From Arachidicoccus ginsenosidivorans (GTDB lineage Bacteria > Bacteroidota > Bacteroidia > Chitinophagales > Chitinophagaceae): a DNA stretch of 64,000 nucleotides. The translations under genes were made by a program, and so were the position numbers. Shown here piece after piece: positions 1-7,873 of this stretch (position 1 is its first letter; every line of letters starts with the position of its first letter). The stretch covers positions 3,348,001-3,412,000 of the forward strand of contig NZ_CP042434.1 in the NCBI RefSeq assembly GCF_007971385.1, in the 5' to 3' direction. The notes beneath the pieces were generated by a model. The model made no database searches and was not told the DNA's origin. It was given only the letters and a program-made list of their open reading frames with translations.

Positions 1-213
1 TAATTTGCGGCTTGTATTTGGCTGCTACCTACTCGAGAATGCTTTATTTTTGACCAAAACACCTTGTTTATGTGAGGGGTTAACTTAATTTAACCTAATC
101 TTTCCATGTTTCTACCGAAAGAGGCTTGTTTTAGCCCTCAGAGATAGACCTTTGCTTAAACTTAAGTGAACTGCTCAAGTCGAATTTTATTTAAAATATA
201 GCTCAAAAATATT

Positions 214-3021
214 ATGCGTTTCAGAATTGTCGTAAGTATTATCGCCGGATTTCTGTTAATAGGCCAAGCGAATGCTCAGTCGGGTTCTGGCAATGGGAAA
301 ATATCCGGTCAGATCGTAGACACGATCTCCAACAATGTCAATAGGGCGACGATTTCCTTATTAAAGGCGGCCGATACAGCCAGTATCAAAAGAACCCTGT
401 CCGATAGTACCGGACGCTTTAGCTTTAGCAATCTTGATCTGACAACCTACATTATGCGCATATCCTTTCAGGGATATGATGTCGTGGATCGGTACGTATC
501 GCTCAGTAAGCAAAATCCGGATCTAAATGTTGGAGAGATCACCTTACAACAGACACTCAATGAACTAGGTACGGTTGTGGTAACGGCCATTGTGCCAGTT
601 ACCTTAAAAGGAGATACTACCGAGTTTAATGCGGATGCATTTGGGACCAAACCCAATGCAACCGTAGAGGATCTCTTAAAGAAACTGCCTGGTGTGGAAG
701 TGAGTAAGGATGGTTCTATTCAGAGCCAGGGAGAAGCCGTCTCCAGGGTTTTCGTAGATGGGAAAAGATTTTTCGGCAATGATCCGAAACTGGCTACGCA
801 GAATCTGCCAAAAGATGTTGTAGATAAAATTCAGGTATTTGATGGCAAAAGTGATCAGGCAGAATTTAGTGGTTTTGATGATGGAAATACGATTAAAACC
901 ATTAATATCGTCACCAAGAAGGATAAAAGAAAAGGTTCTTTTGGCCGTTCTTCCGCCGGAATCGGTAATGATGACGCCGAATTTAAAAACGGGCTTTATA
1001 ATATCAATGCTCGCCTGTTTCGTATGGATGGGGATAAAAGGATCGGTTTCTTAGGTAATTTTAATAATGTCAATCAACAGATGTTTACCAGGGGAGACGG
1101 TGGTGATAATAATGGTCTGAATAAAACCCTTTCAGCCGGTATTAATTACAGAGATCAATTTTCTAAGAAAACAGAATTTTCAGGTAGTTATTTTTATAAT
1201 AAAATCCATCAGGAAAAAGACAGCAAATCATTTAATCAGAACTTGTTTAGCGAGGATACTTCCCAGTTAACCAACAGAAATAGCCTGGGAATTACAGATA
1301 ATCAGAATCACCGGTTTAACCTGAATCTGGAAACGAACTTTGATTCTAGTAACAGATTAAGAATCCGTCCTAATATTAATATTCGTAGAGGGAACAGCAA
1401 TAGCACATCTTCCAGTCAGATTGCGCAGTTGATTGACGGTGATACCTCCAATATCAGCCGTTCTAACTCCAGAAATACCAGCACCTCCAATAGCTATGAT
1501 GCGTCTGTGGGAACTACTTATAGCCACGCCTTTAAAAAGAAAGGCCGTACGATCTCTCTGGATGTTGATCTCTCTGCCAATCGTAATGAAAACGAAGGGA
1601 CTAATTTTGCGGATATCTATACCTATGAGAATGATAGAGATAGCTTGACCAATCAACGGTATTCTTCTGTGAATGAAAACAAATCGATCAATACAACCCT
1701 CTCTTATACAGAACCTATTGCAAAATTCCAGATGTTGCAATTAGAGATCGGCAACTCCTATAGTAAAACCAATTCTGATCGAAAGACTTATAATTATGAC
1801 AGTACAACCGGTGGATTTACCGAAGCGAATCAGGATCTGACGAACTTATATGAGAACACTTATCAGTCCAATAGGGCAACGCTGAGCTATATGTATAATA
1901 ATGGTAGCTTAAACTTCAGCGCCGGTACAGGCGTACAACTGGGGCATTTGAAGAGCGATAATATCTCCAAAGATATTCACCTGTCCCAGGATTATGTCAA
2001 TATGTATCCAACCGCCTCTCTATCTTATAAATTCTCTAATACGAGGAGGTTGCGTTTTAATTACCGTGGACGTACCAGCCAACCAAGTGTAACCCAGTTA
2101 CAACCAGTTGTAGATAACTCCAATCAGTTGCATATCACCAGCGGTAATCCTGATCTGAAACAGGAATTTGGGCATAACTTTATGTTACGCTATACTAATT
2201 TTGACAGGGAAAACAACAAGACCTTCTTTGCCACCATCAGTGCTGATATCACCCAACACAATATTGTTAATGCCATTTATAGACTATCGAATGGCGGAGA
2301 TTCTACCGTACCGATCAATATGAATGGGTTTTATAATGTCAGCGGTTATCTGAACTGGGGATTCCCGATCAATACACCAAAATCTAATCTTAACTTGTCT
2401 ACACGCATATCCAATCAGCGTAAAGCCAGTTTAATTAATGATGTGCATAGTTATACCTATACAACGACACTTAGTCAACGTATCGGCTGGACCACAAACC
2501 TGAGTGAAGATGTTGATATTGATTTCTCAACGGATCCGACCTACAACTTTGCCAGTTATACCGTTAGTAATAATCAAGACGGTAACTATTACTCCCAGTC
2601 TATTGGGTTTGACGGAACCTGGTATTCTAAATCCGGCTGGGAAATCGGCTCTGACTTTAATTATAGATTTTATGCAGGATTGCCTGCGGGGCAAAATACA
2701 TCCATCCCTATTTGGAATGCAGGGATCACAAAACACCTTTTTAAAGATCAGGCCGGTGAGTTGAAACTCTCCGTTAACGATATATTAAATCAGAACAAAG
2801 GCATTAATTTTACCAGAACAGATAATATTATCGGTTGGTCCCAAAGTAACGTCTTGAAACGTTATTTTATGCTAACCTTTACCTATAACCTGCGTAAATT
2901 CGGTGGTAAGCGTATGCGTCAGGGACCCGGTGGAAATCGTCCTCCAAGAGGTGATTTTGGCGGCGGTAGAGGTGGTTTCGGTGGCGGTCGTGGCGGCGGC
3001 GGTGGAAGAGGGGGATTTTAA
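214..3021 (+). CDS. Outer-membrane beta-barrel receptor-like protein
   Basis: This is a predicted outer-membrane beta-barrel of the TonB-receptor-like 'outer membrane protein beta-barrel' family of Bacteroidota. Residues 1-21 form a signal peptide ending ANAQ. Residues about 28-112 form a carboxypeptidase-regulatory-like beta sandwich, and residues about 125-235 form a plug-like domain (VEDLLKKLPGVEV, RVFVDGKRFF). The rest is a long Asn/Ser/Thr-rich barrel. No TonB box is evident. The last 30 residues are a Gly/Arg tail (repeated GGGRGG/FGGG), common in this family and probably disordered. No SusD partner lies beside it, so it is not a SusC of a sugar system; the ligand cannot be read from the sequence. 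The gene stands alone with no downstream partner on its strand. Confidence 0.9.
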   Translation: MRFRIVVSIIAGFLLIGQANAQSGSGNGKISGQIVDTISNNVNRATISLLKAADTASIKRTLSDSTGRFSFSNLDLTTYIMRISFQGYDVVDRYVSLSKQNPDLNVGEITLQQTLNELGTVVVTAIVPVTLKGDTTEFNADAFGTKPNATVEDLLKKLPGVEVSKDGSIQSQGEAVSRVFVDGKRFFGNDPKLATQNLPKDVVDKIQVFDGKSDQAEFSGFDDGNTIKTINIVTKKDKRKGSFGRSSAGIGNDDAEFKNGLYNINARLFRMDGDKRIGFLGNFNNVNQQMFTRGDGGDNNGLNKTLSAGINYRDQFSKKTEFSGSYFYNKIHQEKDSKSFNQNLFSEDTSQLTNRNSLGITDNQNHRFNLNLETNFDSSNRLRIRPNINIRRGNSNSTSSSQIAQLIDGDTSNISRSNSRNTSTSNSYDASVGTTYSHAFKKKGRTISLDVDLSANRNENEGTNFADIYTYENDRDSLTNQRYSSVNENKSINTTLSYTEPIAKFQMLQLEIGNSYSKTNSDRKTYNYDSTTGGFTEANQDLTNLYENTYQSNRATLSYMYNNGSLNFSAGTGVQLGHLKSDNISKDIHLSQDYVNMYPTASLSYKFSNTRRLRFNYRGRTSQPSVTQLQPVVDNSNQLHITSGNPDLKQEFGHNFMLRYTNFDRENNKTFFATISADITQHNIVNAIYRLSNGGDSTVPINMNGFYNVSGYLNWGFPINTPKSNLNLSTRISNQRKASLINDVHSYTYTTTLSQRIGWTTNLSEDVDIDFSTDPTYNFASYTVSNNQDGNYYSQSIGFDGTWYSKSGWEIGSDFNYRFYAGLPAGQNTSIPIWNAGITKHLFKDQAGELKLSVNDILNQNKGINFTRTDNIIGWSQSNVLKRYFMLTFTYNLRKFGGKRMRQGPGGNRPPRGDFGGGRGGFGGGRGGGGGRGGF

Positions 3022-3165
3022 CCCTTTGGTGAAGTAGCACACAAAATACAAGTCGGATTTTAGGTCCGATTTAGCTCTGTAAAATGGATAATTAGTGTAA
3101 AAGTTTCCACAACCTTCACTAAGGGCACATATAAGTACTAAAAAAAACAGGGGATTATATAAAAT

Positions 3166-3215
3166 AACGGGTTGGCGGCAGTTAAATTAATGGACTGCTT
3201 AGCCTGCCCGTTTTT
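3166..3215 (+). terminator. Probable intrinsic terminator after the beta-barrel gene
   Basis: An imperfect hairpin has outer arms AACGGG (3166-3171) and CCCGTT (3207-3212) and inner pairs GGC/GCC and GCAGT/ACTGC. It is followed by a short T run. It lies in the 413-base gap 3022-3434, in which I see no gene or other clear signal. Confidence 0.5.
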
Positions 3216-3434
3216 AAATTGTAGTCAAAGGGTAGTGCAATTTGAATCCAAATCCGTTATAAAACAGCTTTTGCAGGCACATTGGCTGCAAAATCCTTGG
3301 TTAATCCTCGAAAAAATTAATTTTACACCTGCGTGATTTATTGAAAATTGCCGTTTATTTGGCCGTGGCATGTATATTGCGCCAGATTATAAAAGGCGGT
3401 AATTACACTCGCCAGCATCTTTAAAAAAAATATT

Positions 3435-3668
3435 ATGTGGGAAGAAAAAAACAATCAATTATGTAGAATATTCACCTTTAAGGATTTTAGTGAAGCATTT
3501 GCATTTATGACTCGGGTGGCGCTAATCGCGGAGAAACTAAATCATCACCCAAATTGGTCAAATACCTGGAATACAGTGGATATCAAATTAAGTACTCATG
3601 ACGCCGGCGATATTGTCACAGATAAGGATAGAGCACTGGCTAAAGCTATTGATAAGCTGGTGGCTTAA
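3435..3668 (+). CDS. phhB: 4a-hydroxytetrahydrobiopterin dehydratase (pterin carbinolamine dehydratase)
   Basis: This small cytoplasmic enzyme of 77 residues belongs to the PCD/DCoH family, which dehydrates 4a-hydroxytetrahydrobiopterin during pterin recycling for aromatic amino-acid hydroxylases. The family signature is complete: HHPNW (residues about 36-40), then a beta strand with a THDAG motif and a final TDKDRALA helix. In the family the paired His residues and the later His are catalytic. The ATG at 3435 gives the usual compact domain. No phenylalanine hydroxylase or pterin gene is adjacent, and the next genes are Rhs toxin debris, so the linkage says nothing about its partner. Confidence 0.9.
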   Translation: MWEEKNNQLCRIFTFKDFSEAFAFMTRVALIAEKLNHHPNWSNTWNTVDIKLSTHDAGDIVTDKDRALAKAIDKLVA

Positions 3669-4074
3669 TGTTTATTACGGGCCCTATTGGCTTAATATTT
3701 GGAACATCAACTGCTGCTTTTATCTGGGCTTATAACAATCCCGATCAGGTTAAAGATATAAGGATTCCCATAGGTTCGCCATTTTTAAGGGTAACAATAG
3801 TTATTACCCAGACCAATCGACAAAATCAATAGTTGGGGGAAAGTCTCCTCAGCATGGCTCAAAAAATCACAATGACGCTTTGGATAAAAGAGTTGAGAAG
3901 TTGAACAATGGAGATGCAACAGAATTCCGAAAAAATCAACAGCAGGTAGATAAGAACGGCAATAAAGTGGGGAAAATTAGGCCCAATATTCAATATAACT
4001 ACAAGGATGGCGTTCATCACAATGAAGAATTTGATCATAAAAAATCCAATAGTCAGAAATACGAAAAACAATAA
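3668..4074 (+). pseudogene. Polymorphic-toxin tip (nuclease-like), frameshifted
   Basis: Two reading frames join if one G is restored in the GGG run at 3789-3791. The first is 3668-3832 with a hydrophobic N-terminus. The second runs from there to 4074 and contains GNNSYYPDQ, a polar helical stretch and a C-terminal IRPNIQY...DGVHHNEEFD segment. The corrected product is about 135 residues. The charged C-terminus resembles nuclease tips of Rhs/WapA-type polymorphic toxins (a P-x(3)-Y...E-x-D pattern recalling restriction-endonuclease-fold toxins). That assignment is an inference from pattern and context. The ATG overlaps the stop of the preceding gene by one base. A candidate immunity gene follows 71 bases downstream, and Rhs core debris lies beyond it. 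No delivery domain is attached. Confidence 0.5.
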
Positions 4075-4145
4075 GGAAGAACGACCCCAATTCTGTTATT
4101 CGTACGACAATTTTGGAAAAAATATTAAAAATAATGCAATAAATT

Positions 4146-4769
4146 ATGATTTTAGATAAGTTTACGTATTTAACGCTAACGGTCATTGACAAAGATGTTC
4201 AGGCTTGCCAAAAAATGATTGATAAGATATCAAATGATGGCCCCGTCCAGGAATATAGAATATCAATCCGCAGGATTGATCCAGACAAAATATACATTGG
4301 AGAACCAGAATACAATGGGGTAAGGAAGTATTTAATATGGGAACCAAAAAATCTACCCAATAAAACTGCTTTTATTGCAAATTTAATAGATGGATATTCC
4401 AGTTTGATATACCGCTTGTGTGAAAGAAATTCCCTATCTGCAATCTCTGTTTCATTCACCAACATTAAATACAGCAAGGATGATTTACCTGCATTCTATC
4501 TGACTTATCGTGATTATTCGAACAATAAAGAGACTGAAAGGGTAGTTTATGCCATTAAAGAAACACATAGGTGGGTTTATTATGCCGTTGGGGAAGTGCA
4601 GCCATTTGAAGATACAACCAATTATGAAAATCGAATTAAGCCTAAGCGGATTAACAAGCCTGTTCTATTAAGTTATTTGAAGAAATTGAATATCGATATA
4701 GAAGATGATCAGTTCTGGGATTCAAAGGACGGAAAAGGAGTGTATTTCGAACGACTTCAACGCAAATAA
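4146..4769 (+). CDS. Hypothetical protein, candidate immunity protein
   Basis: This intact ORF of 207 residues belongs to no family I recognise. It is soluble, with no signal peptide or membrane segment. It is rich in Tyr, Asp, Lys and Ile and carries alternating beta/helix patterns (for example ISVSFTNIKY and FYLTYRDY). It follows directly after a toxin-like tip and precedes Rhs core debris, the usual position of an immunity gene in a polymorphic-toxin locus. That role is inferred from position only. The A/T-rich composition relative to housekeeping neighbours fits an accessory origin. Confidence 0.55.
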   Translation: MILDKFTYLTLTVIDKDVQACQKMIDKISNDGPVQEYRISIRRIDPDKIYIGEPEYNGVRKYLIWEPKNLPNKTAFIANLIDGYSSLIYRLCERNSLSAISVSFTNIKYSKDDLPAFYLTYRDYSNNKETERVVYAIKETHRWVYYAVGEVQPFEDTTNYENRIKPKRINKPVLLSYLKKLNIDIEDDQFWDSKDGKGVYFERLQRK

Positions 4770-4828
4770 CTTCCAAATTTCTACATTAGGACTATTATTT
4801 TATTTGATGTGAGTTTCGGGCAGTATAG

Positions 4829-5810
4829 GGGACTGCCTTCAGCAACCAGCAAGTTAATTACAGCGTCAGCAACCTGAGCTATGATCAGAATGGTAATATT
4901 AAGACCATGAACCAGTATGGGCTTAAAAACAGTGGCAATTCGGCTATAATCGATCAGTTAGCCTATAGTTATCAGTCAAATAGTAATAAGCTGATCAAAG
5001 TAACAGGTAATGTTCCTTCAGACAGTCAGGATCAGCTGGGGGATTTTCAGGATGGGTCTAACCTGGCGCTGGAGTATACCTATGACGGAAATGGTAATAT
5101 GAGCAGTGATGCCAATAAAAAGATTTCATTAATAGGGTATAACTATTTAAATTTACCTGACGTTATCAGGATCAGTGGTAAGGGCAGCATCTACTATAGC
5201 TATGATGCATCGGGCAGTAAACTAAGGAAACGGGTTGTGGACTCCACAACATTGCCTGCTAAAGTGACCACAACCCTATATGTTGGCAATGCGGTTTATA
5301 CCAAGGATACGTTACAGTTCTTTTCAACAGGGGAAGGCAGGGCAAGACCAGATGCCAATAGACAGCGCTGGGTATAATTATTTCTTGAGGGATCAGCTGG
5401 GTAATCCCCGTATGGTGATTACGGAAGATTATAATGTAGCTAGTCCGATAATGGAGGTGAATAGTTATTATCCATTTGGGTTGCAGCAAAACGGGATAGG
5501 ATTAATCGCCGCAGGCACTCTGCATAATTACAAGAACACATTCAGAAGCAGGAGCTCAATGAGTTTTTGGGCGTGGATATGTATGAGTTCAAATACCGTA
5601 TGGGTGATCCCCCAAATTGGTAGATTTTGGCAGGTTGATCCGTTGGCTGATAAATATACGTATAATAGCACTTATGCCTTTAGTGAAAATAAGATAATAA
5701 ACGCAATTGAATTAGAAGGCCTTGAATCCAAGGATGTAAAAAAAAGAATTGCACTTACTCCAGGTGCGGCAACAACCACAATTTCAGGGGAAGAAAGAAT
5801 ACAAAAATAA
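4829..5810 (+). pseudogene. Rhs core fragment with several frameshifts
   Basis: This is the C-terminal part of an Rhs/YD-repeat protein. Typical pieces are visible in different frames: LSYDQNGN and YTYDGNGNM (YD repeats, from 4829), YFLRDQLGNPRMV (after a shift between 5330 and 5376), ELNEFLGVDMYEF (after a lost C near 5543) and the core signature IGRFWQVDPLADKY (after an extra C in the CCCCC run at 5609-5613). It ends with the family's AFSENKIINAIELEGLE. The N-terminal several hundred residues of an Rhs protein are missing, because the reading frame opens only at 4829. It would have exposed the toxin domain encoded at 5810-6070. The indels may be sequencing error, but the absent N-terminus is real in this window. 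Confidence 0.8.
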
Positions 5811-6070
5811 AACCAAAAAGGATCAGCCAAGAAATAGCAAGAACTAATAAAGAACAAATGGTTGATCCAAATACAGGTAAAGTTTTGAATGAAGATGAAA
5901 CAGACATTGGTCATAAACCTGGTGAAGAATGGAATGTAAGGAAGGTGATGCACAAAAAAAAGGGAAGCACGCGACAGCAGGTTATCGAGGAAGAAAACAA
6001 TTCTGATTTATATCAATTAGAAGATAGAAACGAAATAGAAGGCCATAAATATGAAGAAAAAAGAAAATAA
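5810..6070 (+). CDS. GH-E family HNH/EndoVII nuclease toxin tip
   Basis: This is the C-terminal toxin domain of the preceding Rhs fragment. The sequence DIGHKPGEEW, then STRQQVIEEENN and finally EGHKYEE matches the GH-E group of the HNH/endonuclease VII superfamily, in which conserved Gly-His and Glu residues mark a DNase domain of polymorphic toxins. The frame is open from the Rhs end if one A is restored in the A run at 5804-5808 (reading PKRISQEIARTNKEQ before the first Met at 5858). As it stands, the only start is 5858. Its end overlaps the ankyrin gene by 20 bases, the tight linkage expected of a toxin and its immunity gene. The domain call rests on motif recognition. Confidence 0.7.
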   Translation, partial: KPKRISQEIARTNKEQMVDPNTGKVLNEDETDIGHKPGEEWNVRKVMHKKKGSTRQQVIEEENNSDLYQLEDRNEIEGHKYEEKRK

Positions 6071-6536
6071 AAAATTATCAGATCAAACTATTAAAGCAAT
6101 ATTGGGCAATGATTTGAACTATATTGATAATTGGCAGAACGGAGAGACAATTGATTACCAAGATGGAGACAAACGAAGCGCAATTTTTTATGCTGTACTT
6201 AGTAAATCAGTTGAAATGGTCGCGCAATTATTAAAGAGTAATCCTATCCTTGACATCAAGGATAATAAAGGGTGGTCTCCATTACATTATGCAGCTCAAA
6301 ATTATCTTATTAACACAGCTGCATTGCTACTCGAGCATGGGGCTGAAATTGAAATTAAAGATTGTTATGGAAATACACCATTATGGCGAGCTGTATTCGA
6401 ATCCAAGGGAAAGGGTGAAATGATTAAATTATTGCTTGTTTATGGAGCAGATGTTAACAATAGAAATGATTCGGGAATAAGTCCTTTGGAATTGGCAAAT
6501 ACGATAGCTAATTACAATATTAAACAGTTCTTTTAA
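6051..6536 (+). CDS. Ankyrin-repeat protein, candidate immunity protein
   Basis: This 161-residue soluble protein has a short N-terminal helical segment and three to four ankyrin repeats: about residues 45-75, 76-108 (WSPLHYAAQN...LLLEHGAEI), 109-143 (TPLWRAV...LLLVYGADVNNR) and a final partial repeat. Ankyrin repeats bind other proteins. In polymorphic-toxin loci ankyrin proteins are one recognised class of immunity protein. It overlaps the GH-E nuclease tip by 20 bases on the same strand, which supports that job here, though direct binding is inferred. It has no export signal, so it would act in the cytoplasm. Confidence 0.75.
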   Translation: MKKKENKKLSDQTIKAILGNDLNYIDNWQNGETIDYQDGDKRSAIFYAVLSKSVEMVAQLLKSNPILDIKDNKGWSPLHYAAQNYLINTAALLLEHGAEIEIKDCYGNTPLWRAVFESKGKGEMIKLLLVYGADVNNRNDSGISPLELANTIANYNIKQFF

Positions 6537-6576
6537 AATCGAGTAAGGAGTACTTTACTACTTATCCTTGATCAAT

Positions 6577-6915
6577 ATGATTTATAACAATAAACTATTT
6601 CTGAAATTTTATATTACACTCTATTTGGAATCAAATAATAATGATAGGCAATACAAACGACTCACCATCTACTTCCCCCATGTACCGTATATGAATTTGG
6701 ATGATTCAACTGCAGTTTGTTTGGAAAGGTCCAATTAAGGATATATTTATTTCAGACAACTTGAAAGGGTTAACTATTTCAAACCAATGTCGTTTAATAT
6801 AAAATATAGCTCTGAGCCAGGATATCGGATTTATAAGGAATGTGCAGTAATTCGAGATGCGAGCCAAAATCTAAAGTCTTTGACCTGCAAAATTACACTT
6901 ACAGTTTTGCTATGA
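6577..6915 (+). pseudogene. Degenerate ORF in toxin island
   Basis: A reading frame of 113 codons opens at ATG 6577 and is broken by one in-frame TAA at 6736-6738. The two halves have similar Tyr/Ile/Lys-rich composition (FYITLYLES, then YIYFRQLERVNYF). I do not recognise a family. Its place between the ankyrin gene and another Rhs fragment suggests a decayed toxin or immunity gene, but chance openness in AT-rich DNA is possible. The rest of the gap 6537-6949 shows nothing clear. Confidence 0.25.
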
Positions 6916-6949
6916 GACTGGTAAATGTAAAAGACTTTGCGCTTTCATA

Positions 6950-7182
6950 GTTACCTGCAGATTGCCAGTACATCTACGCATCCCCATGCTATTACTCCGA
7001 GTCAGATTATGGCCAGCAGTACTCAAGTCAGTACCAAAGGTCTGGTTACCTGGACCAAGACCAGGATTTTGGATAGTATTGCCACCGCATATATTACTAC
7101 CTGCCAGATTTATGATAATAAGGGCCGGATCATCCAGACTAAGCAGTCTAATATCACCGGAGGTGTAAATGTTTTGTATCAA
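6950..7182 (+). pseudogene. Rhs protein fragment (internal region)
   Basis: This short open frame contains GLVTWTKTRILDS, YDNKGRIIQTK and NITGGVNVLYQ. That arrangement resembles the region ahead of the YD repeats in Bacteroidota Rhs proteins (a 'VTGTKT...YDDKGR...NITGGVD' pattern). There is no proper start or continuation, and it runs into the end of the convergent uspA gene. It is a second, separate Rhs remnant lying downstream of the core fragment, consistent with rearrangement of the locus. Confidence 0.55.
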
Positions 7183-7190
7183 TCAGCATG

Positions 7191-7652
7191 TTATACATCA
7201 GGCCCATCATAAGGAATGACCAACACCGGGATTTTAGCATGACGCACCAGGTATTCTGCGGTACTTCCCAAAAGCAAATGAGCAAGACCTTTTCTGCCAT
7301 GCGTACCGACAACCAGGATCTCCGCCTGCCAGTCCTTTAATTTACGCAGAATTTCTTCTCTGGGTAGCCCTTCGGTGAGTATTTCCTGCACCTGTCCTTC
7401 CATCGTTCTGGGAACAAACTTCTCCATTATGTGCCGGATATTTTTTCTAGCTTGCTCCTCCAAAAATGTACCTGTTTGAATAGGCTTTACTTCCAAATCC
7501 GTTGGGATGATTTCCTGACTTCTGTCAATGACAGAAAATAAGGCAACGGGTATCTGTAACGTGGTTGCGAGTTCCAGACCATGTTTAGCTGCGTTTTCTG
7601 AACATGGACTGCCATCCACTGCAATCAACATCTTTTTAAAGACCATAGGCAT
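7191..7652 (-). CDS. Universal stress protein (UspA family)
   Basis: This is a cytoplasmic single-domain UspA-fold protein of about 153 residues. It opens MLIAVDGSP (first strand and ATP-loop Asp) and has the C-terminal nucleotide-binding signature VVGTHGRKGLAHLLLGSTAEYLVRHAKIPVLVI (G-x2-G-x9-GS-T/S pattern). This pattern belongs to the ATP-binding subgroup, typically induced by stress. The open frame extends upstream to 7772, but that extension (FGAEFAVNFLRKW and onward) is outside the family, so I place the start at the ATG at 7652 (or 7646). It has no operon partner: the glucanase cluster ends 220 bases upstream, and Rhs debris lies convergent. Confidence 0.9.
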   Translation of the reverse strand: MPMVFKKMLIAVDGSPCSENAAKHGLELATTLQIPVALFSVIDRSQEIIPTDLEVKPIQTGTFLEEQARKNIRHIMEKFVPRTMEGQVQEILTEGLPREEILRKLKDWQAEILVVGTHGRKGLAHLLLGSTAEYLVRHAKIPVLVIPYDGPDV

Positions 7653-7873
7653 ATCCGTGCAATTTAAGGTGAATATTAGGTGGACGCAAGGCTGATTAGG
7701 ACTAGGTCCCCATTTCCTAAGAAAATTTACTGCAAATTCTGCTCCAAATTCTGCCAAAAAAAATTGCTGCAAATTGAGCTGGACTATTGTCTTACTTAAT
7801 TTGCAGCAACATAACTCATTTTTGCTTCATTCAGCATCGATATTTGCGCATTTTAGCTACCAATAAAATTGCC

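Noticed and set aside
1357..1740. 127-codon antisense ORF inside the beta-barrel gene
   Set aside because: It is a shadow of the coding frame; the sense frame has clear domain structure.
5858..6070. Independent 70-residue gene starting at 5858
   Set aside because: Reading continues upstream in the same frame with family-like residues to the Rhs end, so it is more likely the tip of the Rhs protein broken by one lost A.
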